Both the position numbers and the translations under genes were made by a program. DNA of 64,000 bases from Lethocerus indicus. Taxonomy: Eukaryota > Arthropoda > Insecta > Hemiptera > Belostomatidae. The notes beneath the pieces were generated by a model, which saw only the letters and a program-made list of their open reading frames with translations, searched no databases and had not been told where the DNA came from. Each line of letters begins with the position of its first letter. Within the stretch, counting starts at the first letter, position 1. Shown in pieces: positions 50,591 to 62,813 of the stretch. The stretch spans positions 12,523,501 through 12,587,500 of the forward strand of contig JACDQD010000103.1 of assembly GCA_019843655.1 (NCBI GenBank), read 5' to 3'.

Positions 50591-52096
50591 GCTCTAATTT
50601 CTGAAACCGGGTCACATATTAATATTCCGCGCCCGGAGCCGGGCTCGACAGCACCTCGATACAAGTTTATTTGGCGTCCATAAAAAGGATGTCCAAATTT
50701 GGGTAGACGTCGCGCACTTAGCGGACTTCTAAGGCCGGGCGGGTAGTCGCACGCTTTGGGCTAAATATCCCGGCATAAAACAAGAGCCGGGCCCCGCCGG
50801 CGCAATAGGCCGATAATTCATCGGCCCGAGGAAAGCCCGCATAAAATTATCGAACGGATATCTCGGCCGCGGTTAAGAGCGACAAGATACCCGGGTTGGA
50901 ATATTTCAAAATTTGCATAGATTCCCCAGGCCCCGTACGCCGTTTTCATATCTCAAAAAACACGACGACGTACAAATTTCTACTGGTTTAGCTCGCGAAC
51001 TGGCGGCCCGTTAGCGCGGTCCCAGGATAAATGGGTAAATCCGCGAGCCGTGTTTGAACTTCCCCAGCTGCGCATAACTCTTCTTGGGTCCCTTCTTGCG
51101 TTTCCGGATAGCTGTTAGCGCCTGACCACGGAAGAGGGGGGTGGTGAGGTGTGGAATCTTGATCAGGTGGACGGAGATAAAGGAATATTGGGGCATTTTC
51201 ATGTTTCAAATTGAATCTGTTATACATTTTACTATGATTTTTAATTCATTTGATGTGTAAGATCAATTTTTTATGTAAAATTGAGTTGTGTTTGTGACAG
51301 CGTTGAAGGTGAATAGAACGATAGAACGATGGAATTAAATCCGTACGAGTATGTTTTACGAATTATTATAAATAACAAATAACAAATTTTGAACAAAGAA
51401 TTATCTATATTATCTTTTAAATTCATTTTTGCGTTGGGTAGGCCCCGATTGACAGCCAGCACACGGGTTATTAGCCCCGCGTCGGGAGAGGTAGACCCCG
51501 CCAGATGGCTATCGGGCTTCGCGGGGGCCCGCACTAAAGTGTGCATTAGTGTAAGTTCTCGGGCTTACAGGTAGGTACCGACCGTAAACCAAGTGCCGGT
51601 ACCCGGTACCGGTATACACCTGACCCCGCTACGACAAATCATGCGTAATTGGACGGCCCTCCGCTTTCCCGATAAGGCGTGGCGAGGAGGCGACTATTTC
51701 CTCGAACCTCAAATTAAATCCAGTGTACAGTACATGGAATAGTACATTAGCAGATGAAGTAGTACTTTGAGGTATTAAGCGAGTAAAACGGAAAAATACC
51801 TGTATTGAAACGTTGCAACAAATAAATGATAAATTCTTATATATATTTCTGGCTCCAGGTAGACACACCTCAGTGCAATGTGAAAGTTGCTGACTTCGTA
51901 TTTTAAGTCGAAGAGAAAAACGAATTGGCCCGTTTAAAATTTTAACCGACCAAAATTTATAACCCAGTAGGTTGTGCGAAGGCACAATGGCCAATTCAAA
52001 ACTGGTGAATTAAATTGGGCAGTTTCCTGCCAAACGTTTTTTTTCTCGTAAATGATCAAGTGTAAGCACTTTTAAACTTTGGTCGGTCATTAAAAC
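50591..52096. other. GC-rich islands without a recognisable gene
   Basis: The island at 50600-50960 mixes GGCCGG-type words with repeated cataaaa words (about 50677, 50774, 50838). Further GC-rich patches lie at 51000-51130 and 51430-51690, the latter with a ccggtac tandem at 51596-51614. Frames reach 121 codons (minus 51629-51994) but are unrecognised. An octamer core (atttgcat) lies at 50911-50918. Confidence 0.45.

Positions 52097-52128
<32 letters not shown>
52097..52128 (+). repeat. (GA)n microsatellite
   Basis: GA dinucleotides with one AA interruption. Confidence 0.92.
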
Positions 52129-55100
52129 AAAAATCGAAATCGAAACGCGCCTTTTACATATTCCCTATTCAATAGATCTTAGATAATGCGGTGTAAGATA
52201 TTTTCAAAACAATTACGGCCCCACAAAAATATTCTCCCATTGTCCGTGTGCGAGTTAATGATCGCCTAATACTCTCGTCAATGCCGAGAAATCGGTCCGA
52301 AAACCTTTTCCGTGAGTTTTTTTTTAACATAATGCTCGGGTCCCACCTAACGGGCGTATCTGCTGCCCACTTCTCTTCCCCGTTCATTGTCCTTCGGGCT
52401 GGCTCATAAACCAGATTTATGAGGATCGCATTAGACCGATGGACCGGGTCTTTCGTCCAAAAGCGAAAGGTCTCCACTCCCTTTTTCCCCGCCGAGAATA
52501 CGGGGGTTTCTCTTTTTCATTTCGCCAACTAATTTCAAGGGCTGATGCCCCGTGACATTCGGCCTTTCGTAATAAAGAGGAATTAGGATGATTTGCAGCC
52601 CCCCGTCTGACAGTTGCGATTAGTCCGTTTTTCATTACCAATAGAGATTTTCGGTGCTAAATCTAACCGGAGTATATCTAACCGCCCGGATCATCGGATA
52701 TTTAACACCCACTGGACTATTGTTGATCTAACTCGGTTCGCTGAACGCAATATCTCTCCCAGGTGTCTCGGTTATTTATATTCCTAATACCTTGTTCACA
52801 TGTCAGCCATTGGGACCGCGTTTTCGAGTACTATAAGGAACGGAATATTTACGACAATCAATCTTAATATAAAGTATGGGACGTCTCAAAGTCTTCATCC
52901 CGATTTAAATTTTATTAACCGACATAACTTCCGTAAAATCCTTTGATAATTTTCATAATAAATTTTAGATAATTACGTTATTTTGCCAAATATTTAAAAT
53001 GGTACATAAGCAATGACGCATGAATAGAAGGGAATAAAGTGAAGAATGAAACAATTTCCAGACCAGTAGCTGTATTTTTTTGGAAACAGATTTAACGATA
53101 GTGATCATTAATATAGCGGGAAAGTCGTTGATACGAAATTAATCTATTTTTCTATATTTGTGCCATCATATCGCGAACACTATCCCTGATTTATTATTGA
53201 ACAACTTCTACTGGGTATAATAGTCGATAAGTATATTCTATAAAGTAAATTATATGTAAATATATGTGCTGCCAGGTATTTATAGATATATGATGTCGGT
53301 GAAGGAGATTTAGGCATTGCTACCAGTTCGGGTCCCAAATAAGGGGGCCTCGGCGCGAGTCCCCTCGCAAAAGGAAACCTCGAAGACTGACAAATGACAC
53401 CGTGTTCAATTTGTATCCCATTAAACGTTCGCATTACTACACCTGTTGTGCGGACCGAGAGCCTGTATTTGAATTACAACGGTCGAGGACCGGCTCTTGA
53501 GAAGGTCGGTTCATTAAGAAGGGGGGTTCTTCCTGATCGCCTGGACTCAGTCGACTTCAAATGACCCGAAGGACTCGGGACTAGTTCTCAAGCACTTGCC
53601 TCCTGGATTCGTCCCGGATTCGCCCACACTGGCGGTCGCGGATGAATAGAGCTCCCTTGATTGATATTTGTATGGATCCGTTGGCTTTGTGGGCGGTCTA
53701 CGCTGTCACAATCGAAACCGATAGCACCCGTCCAGTAAACTCCCGAAACAGAGACGTTTAAATCGCAATGTAAAGCGCGGTTCCATTGGACATATCTTAA
53801 GTTCTATACTTGAAGAGACTTGGGTGTCATTCAGATTGTTCTAGCACTTATTTAACACCGCAGTTTTAACGAAACGGATAGACCTATTTCTTTTTTGTAC
53901 TGCTTCCAGATGAAGCACTCATTTATTCACTGTATTCCTTGGTACACACTTAGCCGTTCCTATGGCTATCATTTGTTCGACTTTTTTTAGTTATACACTA
54001 ATTCTTTAAATATATTTTCTGTGGCCTTAAATGACATAAATGCTAAGAGAAGTAAAACCGATAAGGTGGTAAATTACTAGAAACAAGTTCAGAAGACGCC
54101 TCTTCGTCCATATTGAAACGCACCGAAAGAATGACGAAATCCGCAGTTTACAACCAACCTCGTCAGTCAGTTTTTACTTAGCCGTTTTCTTCAGTGAAAA
54201 AGCGATTGTGAACCACCGTTGTAGGCAAATAATTTTAAAACGGTCGGCATTAAACGGCGTCTACCCCGATGCCGTAATGGGGGTTTCGTGGTCCCATTAC
54301 TCAGCGGGCGCAGAAATCGTGAGGTCCCCATCCCGGCCGGTTAACACCTGGCCTAGCTAGCCCCGGGCTACCAAAATGGTACTCGTTTGATGCCCGGTTA
54401 TTATCCACGGTCAAATCACAGGATGTGCAAGGAAATCCAATATTTCCCCGGGTACGTTACTTCCCACAATTTTTTTTAATCGCTTATCGAGACGCCAATT
54501 GATATATTCAGTGCTATTAGCATCTGAAACATCATAGCTGAACCAAGATGTTATTAATGACCCAATGGGCGGTCTTTCGTATAAACAAACTCTTAATGTT
54601 ACGACGAGAAAACAAGATGGAAGAATTAATTATTGGGATACGAATGATCAGTTCAACAAATTATAATCTTAATTTACAAAAAAATTAACATTTTTCGTAA
54701 CTAATATTCTTTAAATAAATTGAGACATTTCCCAAATGTAAAGTACAGTTAACAACGAACATACTACGTCTTATTTGCAAGGGTTCAAGGATGCTTGGTA
54801 ATCCGCCTTCGGCATAACGCGATATGCCTTCATAACAATCCTATCTCCGATAGACTGACTACGTGTTTATAGAAAGCGAAATTGTAGGCTAAAAACCCAG
54901 TCGTTTCTACGGACCTTTCCAGATGCGGTTACAATTGTCGGCAGTGAATATTATACAGCGGTAGGTAGAAGGCTTCGAATTTCTACCCTGATGACCTACA
55001 TTTTCTCTCCATTGTCCGTAGTGACTACCACGATTTTGTATAATTATTCTAATCTAATCTATTGTTTCAGTAAACGATTCGCCAATGCAAAAATAAAATC

Positions 55101-55701
55101 TGAAAACGTATGAAAATTATACAGGATAGAGTCTAGCGTGAGAGCTGTAGGCATAAAGGGGGAATCGAAAATGTTTGTGTCCGCTGGGGGCTAGAGGGAG
55201 GGCGGCGGTGGCGCGAATGATATGCGCCGGCCCTTTCTCGGCTTTAACAAGCTCTCTTTAACAGGAAGTGGATTTTAAGAGTTTCGGTTCTCGGAGTTGT
55301 CGACGGGACGCTAATGCCCCGATAAAATTTACATTTACACGTCTGGGTATTGGAGTCGGGCGCGTCGCAACTCCCCCCAGGTCCGGGCCCAATACAAATC
55401 AAACCTCAACACCGAGCCACACAAACCCGCATTTAAATCGGTACTGAAATACTAACGGCCTATTTGCAAGCGGAGATGACTGAGCACCGATAAACCTGTT
55501 CCACAGATAGACTATTAAACATAGCCTGGATAGTTAAACAGCACGGTCGGGATAAGATTAAAAGTTTCTTATTAGACTATTTCCGCGCGTTTTTTCTATA
55601 GAGAAACAAAATATTTTATACATTATTTTTAATTTGATATAAAGCTGTGATTATTGAACACGAGATCGATCAAATATCTACTCAATAGGATCAATTTTAA
55701 T
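52129..55701. other. Intergenic DNA with alternating GC- and AT-rich stretches
   Basis: GC-richer stretches lie at about 52220-52620, 53320-53720, 54240-54420 and 55170-55480. The longest frames are 102 codons (minus 52169-52477) and 84 codons (minus 53180-53434), both unrecognised. Nothing else is supportable. Confidence 0.45.
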
Positions 55702-55712
55702 TACAATAAAAT
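55702..55712 (+). repeat. Target-site duplication of copy F, left
   Basis: tacaataaaat is identical to 55776-55786. Confidence 0.6.
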
Positions 55713-55775
55713 ACGGTTTAGCAAAAGACCAGCGAGAGGAGAACCCTCGTAGCCCACAAAACAGGTATTCCAAAC
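55713..55775 (+). mobile_element. Fold-back element, copy F (short, tail on the right)
   Basis: Consists only of acggtttagcaaaagacc, agcgagaggag and the tail ...ctcgtagcccacaaaacaggtattccaaac; the left arm, apex and part of the right arm are missing. Exact 11-base direct repeats abut both ends. It therefore fixes the 3' end of the family at ...ggtattccaaac, and shows that a 63-base derivative was either mobilised or deleted internally after insertion. Confidence 0.7.
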
Positions 55776-55786
55776 TACAATAAAAT
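55776..55786 (+). repeat. Target-site duplication of copy F, right
   Basis: Exact 11-base partner of 55702-55712. Confidence 0.6.
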
Positions 55787-58700
55787 CATCATTTATATAT
55801 TCTAGGTTGTACCACAGACTTAAAAAAATACGTGTTTTTTATCCCAGATTACGTATTACCTTTTGGTTACCAGTGACAAGTGCTGCGTTTTGCCTGTTCA
55901 TGAAGTGTTTCCACAACAACTCCCTCTCATTAATTATATATTAGTTACAATACAGTAGATATTTCAAAACATTATTTGAACCGTCCAGGTGGTGAAGCGT
56001 TAACTAATAGGTCAATTGTTGAATCTGAGAAGAATCTGAGAGAATTGTTGAAATTCTGAGAATTTTCACTTTCACGTCAATATTTCTACCGCTATTCGGG
56101 AAACCGCATGTTTAGAATGATGCTTAAGTTGTCTTACAGTAATCATATTACAACGCGGTAATACAGAATTTTTCTTCATAGGGGGTCCCTAAGGGTTATC
56201 ATTAAGGACTCTTCATTAAGGTCCTCCCTCCACGCCCCAACAAAAAAGAAATACCGAAATGATTTATATAAACGAGTAAATTACTACATCATAAGAGCCC
56301 ATTTGGTGACGAGTTAATGAAGAAAAACAATAAAGGAGGGAATAAATCTCTTGAAATAATAATAGGAATTGTAAGAGCCGGGTTAATATGGTAATGCCGA
56401 CGACCGACCAGACGGGTGTACACGCCCCCGACCCAATATATATGTATATTTATGGTGTTTTATCACTTTTTACCAGCAATGTGTCATTCCTGCTTTGATT
56501 ATGAATAATGTATACCTGATGGTTCCATGTGGTTTGTCCACCAATGTCCCATTGCATTGTGGACGGTTCCCTCTACTGAATATACAATGTCCATTTATTA
56601 TAAAATATCTTGCGATTCAATTACACGTTTTCTGCGTACAGAATGCTAAGAGTATTTGTCTGATTCAAATTTCCAAGATCGCAGTATATTTTCCACCATA
56701 TTATTCAACGGTTGGTGTGAAGTTAGGATGTTAAAATAGACTGATGATTCATAATGTATGTGTTAGAAAACTGCAAAATGTGCAAATTTATATTGTATGT
56801 CTCATAACCCTGCAAAGAAAACATTAAGGCTTAATAAAAAATCAAATATGAACTCCATATTCGTTTGTTTTAGACCATCAAGTTTCAATGAACCAGTACC
56901 TCCTTGTTTTGAAAATGTCTTTGAAATCTGTCTGTGAATAATACATTTTCATTGAAATCACTCATGAGAAAACGCATAAAACAAGACGTGTGTGATAGAA
57001 TTAACGATTTCCTGTATAAAAATATATTATGATGTAAAAGCACCACATTCACCGAGGTTATCGAATATGTACGAATATGTATGGGCGTTAAAACCCAATC
57101 CATTGACTCTAGATACGTTCCTGAAGTAGCAGTGGATTGAACACATTTGGTCGAAACATGATCTACTTAAATTATATTCACTATTAGAAATGATAAATAA
57201 TCCTCCAACTTTCAAAACAAGAATACCAGTCTTACGAATGGCTCATCTATTAAAATTTAATGGGACTCAGTTTTGTGAATAACTGCTGAGCATATTTCAG
57301 TGACGAGTGATATATTGTAATAATTAAGATGTCCCGTGGAAAACAGAACGACCCGAATGGCTCCGGTTTTGATTTACTAGGCTCTGGCGAACCATAACAT
57401 TATTTTTTACGCCTTCTCAATGTGGCAGGGTGTCGAATCCAATTATCAGAACGGGCCATAAACGTTCAAATAATGTATAAAGTGGCCACATTTCTAATCC
57501 CGTTGGAGTTAACGCTAAGGCTTAATTTACGGTTCACATTTATTGTACGAAAATATGTGACGAACGTCCCAACAGTGAATAGTCAGTGGGTAACTTCTTC
57601 TGATATATCCTATAGCAATCCTAAGGTTTCAATATTCATTTAATTTCTAGCTACAAACTATGTACTTGAGATTATATTACACCATCTCACCATAACAGTT
57701 TTATAAGGACATGTAAAGGAACTTTGGCACAATTTATAGTGTGTTAGAGGCATGTTCTTGGGTGAATAGAAAAAATGTTCATAATTTCTAATGCGCTTGC
57801 TGACGTATGCGTCTTAAAATAGATCAACTGATCCATATTCACTAGATTAAGACTGGGGAACAAAGAAATAAGAACAGGGTGTCTGGACGGATGTCTCCCA
57901 TGCCTTTGTCTCCCGGAAAGACAATAATAACGGTGGCATGATTTAATGTGTCGCTGAGCGGTCGGCTTAACGCCCGGCAGGCGGCGTATTAAAAACTTAA
58001 CACTTGCCGACGTCCCGCCGAGCATATTGCCCGCATAATTATGCTAATGTTGTTACATTATTGATAGAGATATAACCAGATAACAAAGGAGAAGGAGGGG
58101 CCTACCTCCTAGGTTCCTGTTCTCGCAGTTACCTCGTGTTGGATACGGATTGCGCGTGTCGATGATCAGTCTGTCTTAATCGGGGAAATAATTTGCATAC
58201 GAATACAGATTACATTATGCATTTTTTATATCTACCTCTTATAGTACACGCACTATTCGGTTGTATAAATAGACCGATTTTCCAACAAGGACCTCTCATA
58301 AGTACTAAGATTTTAAAAGTAAATTCAGGACTCAGGATATCCAAAAAGTATCTTGTCCAGTAGGTAGCAGTCTCCCTAAGAATGTGTGTGTAAACTGAGA
58401 ATTTGAAAAATGGCCGTAAACTAAAGTCCAGGACGTGCCTAGCGGATTGGATAAAATATGCCTCTGTCCCTCAAGACAGGAAAGAGGGGAGGGGGGCACG
58501 TTTAATGATAATGGACGAGAAAGTAAGAGATTTTTTGAAATTCAAGTTTAGAGACCTTCAGAAGTAGTCGAAGTCTTAATTTCTGGACTAACGGCCGTTA
58601 AAATCGGTTAGGGTCCGTGAGGGGTTTTCGTATGTCGTTTTTAACTGTTGTTCAAGCAACGAAGGGGGGGAGCTGTGCCTACTTCAAATATTATGTTGTT

Positions 58701-59890
58701 GGGATTTATGGTTGTCCGTCGTGTTGTGCGCGCGCGTTTGTGCGGCGGGGGGTCGGCCGGACCTCCGCCCTATGCTAATTTATAATTGACAACATCCCCT
58801 TCTCGCTCGAATAAGATCTGTCTTAGCCCCGGGGTTGTGTCTTAATTCAATAGCCATAAACGTCCCCGAGTTTTATTATTTAGTTTTTTCTTCCGCTCAT
58901 TCTTTTTCTTCTTTCCAGTTCCACCGCTTTCCTTTTTCTCTTCTACCTTGACTGCGTCGTTTTCTACTTTTATTCTAACGGCATCGCGCCGTTTTATTTA
59001 CGATCTGTGCTCTGAGGGGGGGGGGATCGTCAACACCCCACAGAGTCCAAATGAGCCGTTCCTTCTTCCATCTACATCCTCCATATTGGGCCATCAATTT
59101 TCGAAAAAACAGTGTCCGAGTGTATTTTTAAAATTATAAATCCGTGTATCGGCAAAATTTATTACCGCGTGGCTTACCTAAACTATTAGATTATATATTT
59201 CATAAGTTATTCTTGAGTCTATGAATCTTAGTCCGTATAGTGTTGTGAGCACGGATTTCACGAAAGGACGCATAATTTAATTCTACCTAGTGTGTGAGGA
59301 TTACTTTCACGTGAAATTACAAAACTATCGTCAAATTATTGAGATTAAAAGTATATGACGGGCACAGTAATTAATTAATGTATATCTACTTATAAAATTA
59401 TAATAAATACTCCTTCCGTTCCGAGAAATGGACAATGAACTCAAGGACTGTTGCCTTCGACATTCTTGTCGCTGTTGATTATTTCCCTCTGCCTGCTATC
59501 GTTCCAATTTCAGAACAACACGAACAATGTTTAATACATGAACAATTAGCTGAAAACCTGTATAAGCCCGCGGTATAAATTGGATAATTGATAAAATATT
59601 GGATCCGTTTCAACGGAACACTAAGGCTTTTATCTGGGCTGGCGCTTTGCCTGCGACCGGCTAATGAGGAATAAACAGGCTGGAAGGTACAAGGTTTTGA
59701 GATATGGGTTTGACATATTGTCAAGTGGGAGAGAAATTTAGATATCGTCTAGCCTATATAGAGAGAGGCCTACTTCCTTTAGTCCGGTCCTAGGACTCAT
59801 GGCGCCACGCTCACCGGTTCTCTTAAACCTCTATCCAACCTAAGATTTTAAACAACTAATGCGGTATAGTTCTACCCTGCTTACATAATG
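55787..59890. other. AT-rich intergenic DNA
   Basis: Frames of 60-93 codons, unrecognised. A short duplicated word (gaatctgaga and variants) occurs three times at 56021-56062. An octamer core (atttgcat) lies at 58191-58198, a GC/CpG run with tgtgcgcgcgcg at 58725-58736, and a G run at about 59015-59025. No gene is supported. Confidence 0.5.
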
Positions 59891-59913
59891 TATATATATA
59901 TATATATATATAT
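59891..59913 (+). repeat. (TA)n microsatellite
   Basis: Twenty-three bases of TA dinucleotide. Confidence 0.95.
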
Positions 59914-60861
59914 CCTAGTATACAAACTGCTGGAGATCCATTGGCGCATACATCTTATATCCAATTTTTATCGCATTAATGAGCTAAGGTAGCACGTTAT
60001 AATAAAATAAATAAATTAATTCAATTATCACTAATTTTCTGCCATTTCCTTCTGGGGTGTCCGACCGGAAGTTAGTGATAATTCAAGTTCTGGTCGGGGA
60101 AAACTTCGCTCAAATATATTATGTATTTAAACTCGTCGTTTTATGGGCAGTTTACATTTTATGCATATCTTGAGTGTGCAGTTTTTATATAGCTTCATTA
60201 AATATATAGAATATACATATACCGGTTTGCAGGAGATTCTGTGTTCATACAGACTAACACTGCTATCATCCCAAATAAAAAAAGACCTGTATTCATTTCT
60301 GAAAACCAGTCCCCCCAAGGCATGGACTCAAGTTTCTGTCTACGCTGCAAACTATAGTAGTGGAATAACAGTGAGACGGAGGCGCGAAAGAGGGTAGGGT
60401 AGGGATTTATTGTTGGCGCGGTACGGGAGGCCTCAGGATCGTAAAAGCGTGGCCTCGGGAGGCGGCGGCGGCGGCGGCGGCGGCTCTGAAAATGTGTTTA
60501 CTTTTCTTTCGTGAGGGGCCCCCGCCATTGAATTATTCAGGGAGAGTGGACGAGGCGCCGCCCCGGCCCATCGTAAAAGTCTCAATCCCGCGCAGGAGGC
60601 ACCGCCTATAATGCCCATTGTTCCGGCCCTCTCTCCCTCTTCCTCCGACGGCAATTTGCAATAGTTTTTTACCGAGTTCGTCGGAACCCCGGCCCTAACG
60701 TCTTGGACTGCTTTTCGGGCAATAAAGATTTCATAATATCGTGTATTATTCAACGTATTAACCTATAGACACAGGGAAACATTTTCACGATGCATCAAAT
60801 GAAAAAATATTAAACATCGTTCTGAGGTATATTTCCAGATAGGAGGACTAGCGATCTTATG
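59914..60861. other. Intergenic DNA with a GC-rich island
   Basis: AT-rich to about 60360, then a GC-rich island to about 60710 with a GGC triplet repeat (60460-60484). A 106-codon minus frame (60433-60753) has a proline run from that repeat and is unrecognised. Confidence 0.45.
60460..60484 (+). repeat. (GGC)8 triplet repeat
   Basis: Pure GGC triplets in a GC-rich island. Confidence 0.95.
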
Positions 60862-60952
60862 TCTCTCCTCGCTCATTGACGTTTCAGTGACAGATTTACT
60901 GACGGATTACAACTGATGATGGCGAGAAGGTGACTGATCTAGCATTTGTCCG
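60862..60952 (+). mobile_element. Possible fold-back element, copy H (very decayed)
   Basis: tgtctctcctcgct resembles the arm start and, after a shortened apex containing cagtgacag, ctgatgatggcgag and gatctagca resemble the right arm around its start codon. In-frame stops follow. No duplication or tail is seen. The match is partial and could be chance. Confidence 0.3.
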
Positions 60953-62797
60953 TATACTAAAATGCTCCCAAACGTTTTGAATATAATTAAAAAATATAAC
61001 CTCAAACGTTTTAACATCACGCATTAATATATTTCAGAATGCAGTAAGTAGATCCTATTTTCATTGTTTTGCATTGATTTCACAAATTTAGCGATAATTT
61101 CTATGTAGATTTACTGTTAAAAAAATTTAAATTAATTATTTGTATAGAATTTTTATGTTTAAAATTTGATTTGATTTTAACAAGAATTAGTTTAGTAAGA
61201 ATATTTTTATTGTAGGCCTTTGATTGAACGATTTTACCGGATTAGAAAAAATTGGCACGGTCGACCGGGTAAGGTAATCCTAAATTGAAGGTTTTTACGG
61301 TCGTCCTTTTCCGTTTTGAACGTCCAATTTTTATTTATTTATTTTTTATGTAGTCATGCCACCGGCTTTACGAGCTCCGCTCATCTTTTATCTTTTTATA
61401 GGCCGGCTCCTCTCTCGGAGTACACCGATATTCCCACCGTTATTAATGCCGCCGTTTCGGCGATAGCCTTCCCCTTCTCCGGTTATTGCTTCAATGTGTT
61501 GTTTTATGGAAATTCGATTCTCGCTATTTGCAATTCTGATTATTATTGTACGGTCTTTTTTGTTGTTGCTGCTGTCGCGCGACCCATCTCTTAAATGTTA
61601 GCTGCCTTCCGGTCGAATATTCGGCCGACTGCCGAAGTTGACCTTTTCATAAATGGACACTGTACAGCGAAAATTTATGGCGACACTCAAACAGTAAAAC
61701 GGTGGCTAAAACAAGGCACCCATTTGTTTCGCACTCGACCCCGTTGCTAATATCCATGAATTCAGTGGCCGGATCAGAAAATATTCTTGAATATTATCAC
61801 AGCATCTCGGCAATAGTATAATGTTGTATAATGCCAGCTACTACGACAGTGACCTTTTGAAAATCTTCCTTTTATATATGCTTTTATAATTTTCTGTTAC
61901 GTACTTTATGTTTGCTTTCTATATATATTTCTGTAATCCGCTTATGAATCACGTACATGTCCTTATACAACCATAATACATTAAATAAAAGATATTGTCT
62001 CTTATTCTGGTGTAATTTATTTTACTAAGTTAAAAATGGACATACCATTATCCTATTTCTAAATTAAAACTTGTTTCCTCCAGAAACGCGACATGAATGC
62101 TTGTCAATGCTCTAATTCATGCTATTCCTTCATATATCAAACGAATTTGGTCTATTTGTGGTCTGAAGTTGACTATAATATAATTATAGTTCACTGTATT
62201 ATAATCTTCAGTGTCTTAACAAAAAGCCATTCTATTGGGTTGCCAACTAAATAATTGCGGATTCTTCTCATCTTTAGGTGTGTGCAGCCTTATGACGTGC
62301 ATTTTTTGGTACGCACGACGAATAGTTGGTACGTAACAAACATTTCAGAATAATCTATAGGTTTGAAGATGTAAACATGCGTAAGAATACAAATAACGCC
62401 ATCTCCATCTAGCGACGAAACCCGCAATGAGTTAGTTGTCAACCCAATATATCCTGGTTACTTTCTGTGAGACTGAATTATGTACAGCAGGGAAATAAAT
62501 AGAGGGCTGAAATTGGTGGTAATTTCCCTCCGAGAACTTTCTTCTTTAAGCAGTTGTCACAGGCGAATGTACCAGAGCGGTTATGGTATAATTTCTTATG
62601 GCTAGGCCTCGCCCTCGGGACAAGTTCAATGTACCAAATGAGAATGTCTGGTCGATGGCCAGGGGCAGTGGGGCTGGGAGGAGAGTGTTTAAACTCTGGG
62701 GGAAGAGAGTGCTTAAACTCTAGGTGGCGGGGGCGGCGGGGGTTTGGCTCACTCGTATATCTGGTGTAAAACTGGATCCGAGAGCCGGGTAGTAAAG
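60953..62797. other. AT-rich intergenic DNA
   Basis: A plus frame of 92 codons (61316-61594) is hydrophobic but unrecognised. A short palindrome (actataat ata attatagt) lies at about 62171-62189. GC-richer from about 62560. No gene is supported. Confidence 0.45.
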
Positions 62798-62813
62798 CGG
62801 CGGCGGCGGCGGC
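62798..62813 (+). repeat. (GGC)5 triplet repeat
   Basis: Five GGC triplets; gives an alanine run in the minus frame at 62478-62816, which is otherwise unrecognised. Confidence 0.9.

Noticed and set aside
53540..53566. cgacttcaaatgacc as a third arm of the 44.7 kb hairpin
   Set aside because: Only about a dozen bases match and the flanks do not continue the similarity.
56885..57290. Decayed protein-like reading across 57.0-57.3 kb on the + strand
   Set aside because: About 100 codons with one stop can arise by chance here and no motif of a known transposon or viral protein is visible.
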